Assembly (NCBI GenBank): GCA_934202215.1
Contig: CAKPXR010000079.1
Location: 1 to 5,061 of the forward strand
Source: an uncultured Veillonella sp.
Lineage (GTDB): Bacteria; Bacillota; Negativicutes; Veillonellales; Veillonellaceae
Length of the DNA stretch: 5,061 nt
Reading direction: 5' to 3'
Shown here: piece after piece, positions 4,211 through 5,061 of the stretch
Numbering within the stretch: position 1 is the first letter of the stretch
How the letters are laid out: every line of letters begins with the position of its first letter
Program-made: the position numbers and the translations under genes
The notes under the pieces: generated by a model
The model's input: only the letters and a program-made list of their open reading frames with translations
What the model was told of the DNA's origin: nothing
Databases searched by the model: none

Positions 4211-4747
4211 ATGAAATCATTTGAAGCAAAAGATTATAAAGCTTTTACTATGTTTGAGAATCGTTGGGCTCTTGTTACAGCTGGTACACCTGAGGATTTT
4301 AATACTTGTACGGTTAGTTGGGGCAGCATGGGCAACATGTGGGGCCTAGTTGGTAATGATCTTTCCACGGTGACTGTGTACATTCATCCAGCTCGCTATA
4401 CTCAAGAATTTATGGAGAAATACGATACTTTTACAGTTAGTTTCTTTCCTGAAAGCCAACGTAAGGCTCTTGGTTATTTAGGATCTCATTCTGGTCGTGA
4501 CGAAGATAAGGTGGCTAATTCGGGTTTAACACCAGTTGCAGTGGATAATGGTGTCATGTTTGAAGAAGCAGAGTTAACTTTTGTATGCAAAAAGCTTTAC
4601 GAACATCAATTCGATGAAGCACATTTAGCGGATAAAATAAAAGAGTATTATGCATCTAATCCTCCTGAATATACAAAAGCTGGCAGTGATTGCTGGGAAC
4701 CACACTATATGTACATTGGTGAAGTAGTTGAGGCTATAGAGAAATAG
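4211..4747 (+). CDS. Flavin reductase-like FMN-binding split-barrel protein, 178 aa
   Basis: This is a cytoplasmic member of the flavin_reductase-like domain family (PF01613 type), whose members bind FMN and use NAD(P)H to reduce flavin or a bound substrate; the physiological substrate of this subgroup is generally unknown. Visible family features in order: W19-ALVTAG; the FMN-phosphate-binding strand NTCTVSWGSMGNMWG (31-45); VTVYIHPARYT (54-64); FTVSFFPESQRKAL (74-87); YLGSHSGRDEDK (89-100); and a C-terminal YMYIGEV strand (166-172). The YLGxxSGRDxDK and HPxRYT motifs are diagnostic. Length is normal and the gene looks intact. GGAG (4201-4204) lies 6 nt before ATG. It is a single-gene unit closed by a terminator. 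A 27-bp motif shared with the toxin-antitoxin repeats sits just upstream and could regulate it. Confidence 0.93.
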   Translation: MKSFEAKDYKAFTMFENRWALVTAGTPEDFNTCTVSWGSMGNMWGLVGNDLSTVTVYIHPARYTQEFMEKYDTFTVSFFPESQRKALGYLGSHSGRDEDKVANSGLTPVAVDNGVMFEEAELTFVCKKLYEHQFDEAHLADKIKEYYASNPPEYTKAGSDCWEPHYMYIGEVVEAIEK

Positions 4748-4764
4748 ACAATCTATGTAATATA

Positions 4765-4798
4765 CAAATAAGGCAGTCCATCGGGACTGCCTTATTTG
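4765..4798 (+). terminator. Intrinsic terminator of the flavin reductase gene
   Basis: A perfect 15-bp stem (CAAATAAGGCAGTCC, 4765-4779, with 4784-4798) has an ATCG loop, and the closing arm contains CTTATTT. It lies 17 nt after the stop codon. The A-rich arm gives a matching T-rich end on the minus strand, so it can work in both directions. Confidence 0.9.
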
Positions 4799-4799
4799 C

Positions 4800-5061
4800 A
4801 TTATTATTTTTTCAAAAGGAGAAAGTGAGACGGTATTTACTACCTGTATTAATAATAACATAGGCCATGAGTATAAAATGCCACATGATGTTAATGCGAA
4901 TTTTTAGTTGTTTGAGTAAGGTTTTATGCTGTAATTTATACTAGATTTTATGGTGTATTTTACACTATATTTTTTGTGACTTAGCAAAATAAGTCATAAA
5001 ATCGATGAAAAATAAGTATATATGAACTAATAGTGAGGAATAGCTTATATAGTGGGTTCTT
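4800..5061. other. Non-coding AT-rich end of the window
   Basis: No credible gene is seen on either strand. A GTG-started 12-codon reading (4827-4865) behind AAGGAG begins like a signal peptide (MRRYLLPVLIIT) but stops at once and may be a broken gene start. Two small dyads occur: GTGTA/TACAC (around 4953-4965) and TGACTTA/TAAGTCA (4977-4983 with 4990-4996). Neither has a following T-tract, so neither looks like a terminator; they may be operator sites for a gene beyond the window. Confidence 0.5.

Noticed and set aside
4625..4861. Minus-strand frame of 78 codons
   Set aside because: It overlaps the flavin reductase 3' end and crosses its terminator hairpin; a shadow frame.
4977..4996. Hairpin TGACTTA/TAAGTCA as a terminator
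   Set aside because: No T-tract follows on either strand, and no gene ends beside it.

Overview
The window looks like chromosomal DNA from a low-GC member of the Negativicutes (diderm Firmicutes), most plausibly Veillonella. That assignment rests on AT-rich sequence, strong AGGAGG-type ribosome binding sites, several small lineage-type secreted proteins with signal peptides, and the style of the flavin reductase. It is an impression from protein and codon style, not a database match. All recognised protein genes lie on the + strand, in short independent transcription units separated by intrinsic terminators.

Layout: (1) 52-1272 encodes an unrecognised exported protein of 406 aa, closed by a perfect 12-bp terminator. 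(2) 1305-1612 is a roughly 308-bp repeat (copy A) holding the decapitated 3' end of a small membrane-toxin gene and an apparently intact minus-strand antitoxin RNA gene. (3) 1654-2226 and 2235-2804 are two tandem, translationally coupled paralogous exported proteins, with a perfect 16-bp terminator downstream. (4) 3027-3478 is a complete copy B: a 33-aa hydrophobic toxin gene with its own promoter and a Shine-Dalgarno buried in a stem-loop, and a convergent antisense RNA with a near-consensus promoter. (5) 3513-4088 encodes an exported or membrane-anchored protein with two BamE/SmpA-like repeats. (6) 4211-4747 encodes a flavin reductase-like FMN-binding split-barrel protein with a perfect terminator. 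(7) 4800-5061 shows no gene.

The most interesting content is the duplicated type I toxin-antitoxin module. In copy B the toxin mRNA begins with 14 nt that pair with a segment 225 nt downstream in the same RNA. That downstream segment is also the template for the first bases of the antitoxin RNA, so toxin mRNA and antitoxin RNA start with nearly the same sequence. Wobble pairs in the hairpins are strand-specific: one hairpin makes sense only in the antisense RNA and another only in the + transcript. This assigns a terminator to each RNA. Copy A has lost the N-terminal half of the toxin but keeps the antitoxin promoter, the 5' recognition sequence and the terminator, so it may make an orphan antitoxin able to act on copy B. 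The secreted-protein genes do not form an evident pathway with each other; the repeats sit directly upstream of two of them.
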